A stretch of 33,692 nucleotides of DNA, from contig NZ_VBSP01000026.1 in the NCBI RefSeq assembly GCF_005864045.1, positions 1 through 33,692 of the forward strand. The letters are read 5' to 3'. How positions within the stretch are numbered: the stretch's first letter is position 1; each line of letters begins with the position of its first letter. Source of the stretch: Ruoffia tabacinasalis (GTDB lineage: Bacteria > Bacillota > Bacilli > Lactobacillales > Aerococcaceae). This document shows positions 33,263 through 33,692 of the stretch, in pieces. Made by a program: the position numbers and the translations under genes. Under the pieces are notes generated by a model. It saw nothing but the letters and a program-made list of their open reading frames with translations. It was not told where the DNA came from and searched no databases.

Positions 33263-33445
33263 ATGGCAGTACCTAAACGTAAAACATCAAAAGCAAAGAA
33301 AAGAGCACGTCGTACACACTACAAGTTACAAGTACCAGGAATGAATACTTGTGCTAACTGTGGAGAATTAAAATTAAGCCACCGTGTATGTTCATCATGT
33401 GGACACTACGATGGAAAAGAAGTTGTATCTAATACAGCTGAATAA
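33263..33445 (+). CDS. rpmF: 50S ribosomal protein L32, zinc-binding form
   Basis: A 60-residue basic protein of the large subunit, [23 protein letters not shown]30, C33, C43 and C46 form the zinc ribbon (CANCG, CSSCG), so this is the zinc-binding (C+) paralogue. AGGAGGTG precedes the ATG. A terminator follows at 33482. Confidence 0.97.
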   Translation: MAVPKRKTSKAKKRARRTHYKLQVPGMNTCANCGELKLSHRVCSSCGHYDGKEVVSNTAE

Positions 33446-33481
33446 TTTTGTTGAGCTAATCTTTTTGGTTCTTGAATTTTT

Positions 33482-33518
33482 GGTGTTGGTGAGAGAAATC
33501 TCACTGACACCTTTTTTT
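33482..33518 (+). terminator. terminator of yceD-rpmF
   Basis: GGTGTTGGTGAGA (33482-33494) and TCTCACTGACACC (33499-33511) pair over 13 positions in RNA (two G-U), with a GAAA loop, then seven T. Confidence 0.9.
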
Positions 33519-33532
33519 GTATGTACACAAAA

Positions 33533-33594
33533 AGCCAGTGAATTCCTATATAATAAAGTTACCACACATTACTAAAAGGAGAATTCACTTGGCT
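33533..33594 (+). promoter_or_regulatory. promoter and inverted repeat around the transposase start
   Basis: AGCCAGTGAATTC (33533-33545) and GAATTCACTTGGCT (33581-33594) are inverted repeats with one extra base. The right arm covers the last base of the AAAGGAG site, the spacer and the TTG start. TATAAT at 33549-33554 lies between the arms, so a transcript started there lacks the left arm and would not fold. A transcript arriving from rpmF would carry both arms and could hide the start. Confidence 0.55.
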
Positions 33595-33692
33595 CATATG
33601 AATTATATCGCAGACTTACTAAATATTAAAGATAAACATGTTCAACTTCAAGATGACATCATGGAGGAAATGCACAAGGGGGTGCGGTGTAA
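33589..33692 (+). CDS. ISL3-family transposase, N-terminal fragment
   Basis: An open frame begins at TTG 33589, seven bases after AAAGGAG, and runs off the window end with 34 codons visible. The start, YIADLLNIKDKHVQLQDD..., resembles the LLxIKDKNI opening of ISL3-family transposases, which are common in Lactobacillales. The DDE core and zinc finger lie outside the window, so the assignment is tentative. ATG 33598 is an alternative start but too far from the site. It is cut by the window edge, not by mutation. Confidence 0.55.
   Translation, partial: MAHMNYIADLLNIKDKHVQLQDDIMEEMHKGVRC

Noticed and set aside
33521-33536. ISL3 terminal inverted repeat GGCTTTTTGTGTAC
   Set aside because: It is oriented away from the transposase, so it cannot be that element's left end as written.
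33384-33575. 63-codon frame overlapping the rpmF end and terminator
   Set aside because: Reads through the terminator hairpin and has no ribosome site.

Overview
This window is a low-GC Gram-positive (Firmicutes) chromosomal segment, most likely from the order Lactobacillales and perhaps an Aerococcaceae/Carnobacteriaceae relative. The evidence is strong AGGAGG-type ribosome binding sites, HPr with both His15 and Ser46, RelQ-type alarmone synthetase, the yqeG-yqeH-yhbY-nadD-yqeK-rsfS-yqeM and ylbM-ylbN-rpmF gene orders of Bacillus and its relatives, and the yjbH/yjbK/yjbM/yjbN/yjbO cluster order. The genus is inference. Both ends lie in insertion-sequence DNA: an IS21-like end at 1-127 and the start of an ISL3-like transposase at 33589-33692. 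The window is therefore probably a contig broken at repeats. No tRNA, rRNA or CRISPR array was seen.

Layout. 375-2924: D,D-carboxypeptidase (minus) divergent from an O-antigen-ligase/polymerase-like membrane protein. 2938-4311: infC-rpmI-rplT translation operon with a folded, terminator-containing leader. 4411-7921: heterodimeric ABC exporter with one degenerate ATP site. 8076-9807: pheA-tyrA, the terminal steps to Phe and Tyr. 9832-11140: a BASS-family transporter behind a short Ile-rich leader peptide and a multi-segment attenuator. 11306-17199: redox/stress cluster with the ClpXP adaptor SpxH and a CYTH protein on minus, then relQ, nadK, a thioredoxin-like lipoprotein, an RluD-type pseudouridine synthase and mgtE on plus. 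17258-21287: GNAT, M42 peptidase, DivIVA-like protein and release factor 3. 21461-23451: ptsHI. 23509-25088: birA-bioY behind a perfect palindromic operator. 25189-26778: diacylglycerol glucosyltransferase-like enzyme and YkuJ. 26992-32590: ribosome-assembly and NAD operon. 32682-33445: yceD-rpmF.

How the genes work together. Much of the window serves translation and growth control: IF3, L35, L20, RF3, YqeH, YhbY, RsfS, L32, TmcAL, RluD-type enzyme and RelQ. NAD supply is split between nadD and nadK. Biotin is imported (bioY) under BirA control rather than made, as far as this window shows.

The most interesting signals are regulatory. (1) A 19-codon leader peptide with an Ile-Ile-Ile-Val-Ile run, followed by mutually exclusive hairpins and a terminator in front of the BASS transporter, reads as a previously unnoticed isoleucine-responsive attenuator. 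(2) infC and rsfS both appear to start at AUH codons (AUC or AUA, and AUU), a class that IF3 discriminates against. (3) An inverted repeat brackets the ribosome binding site of the ISL3-type transposase and could block translation of read-through mRNA. (4) prfC has no room for its own promoter after a strong upstream terminator.
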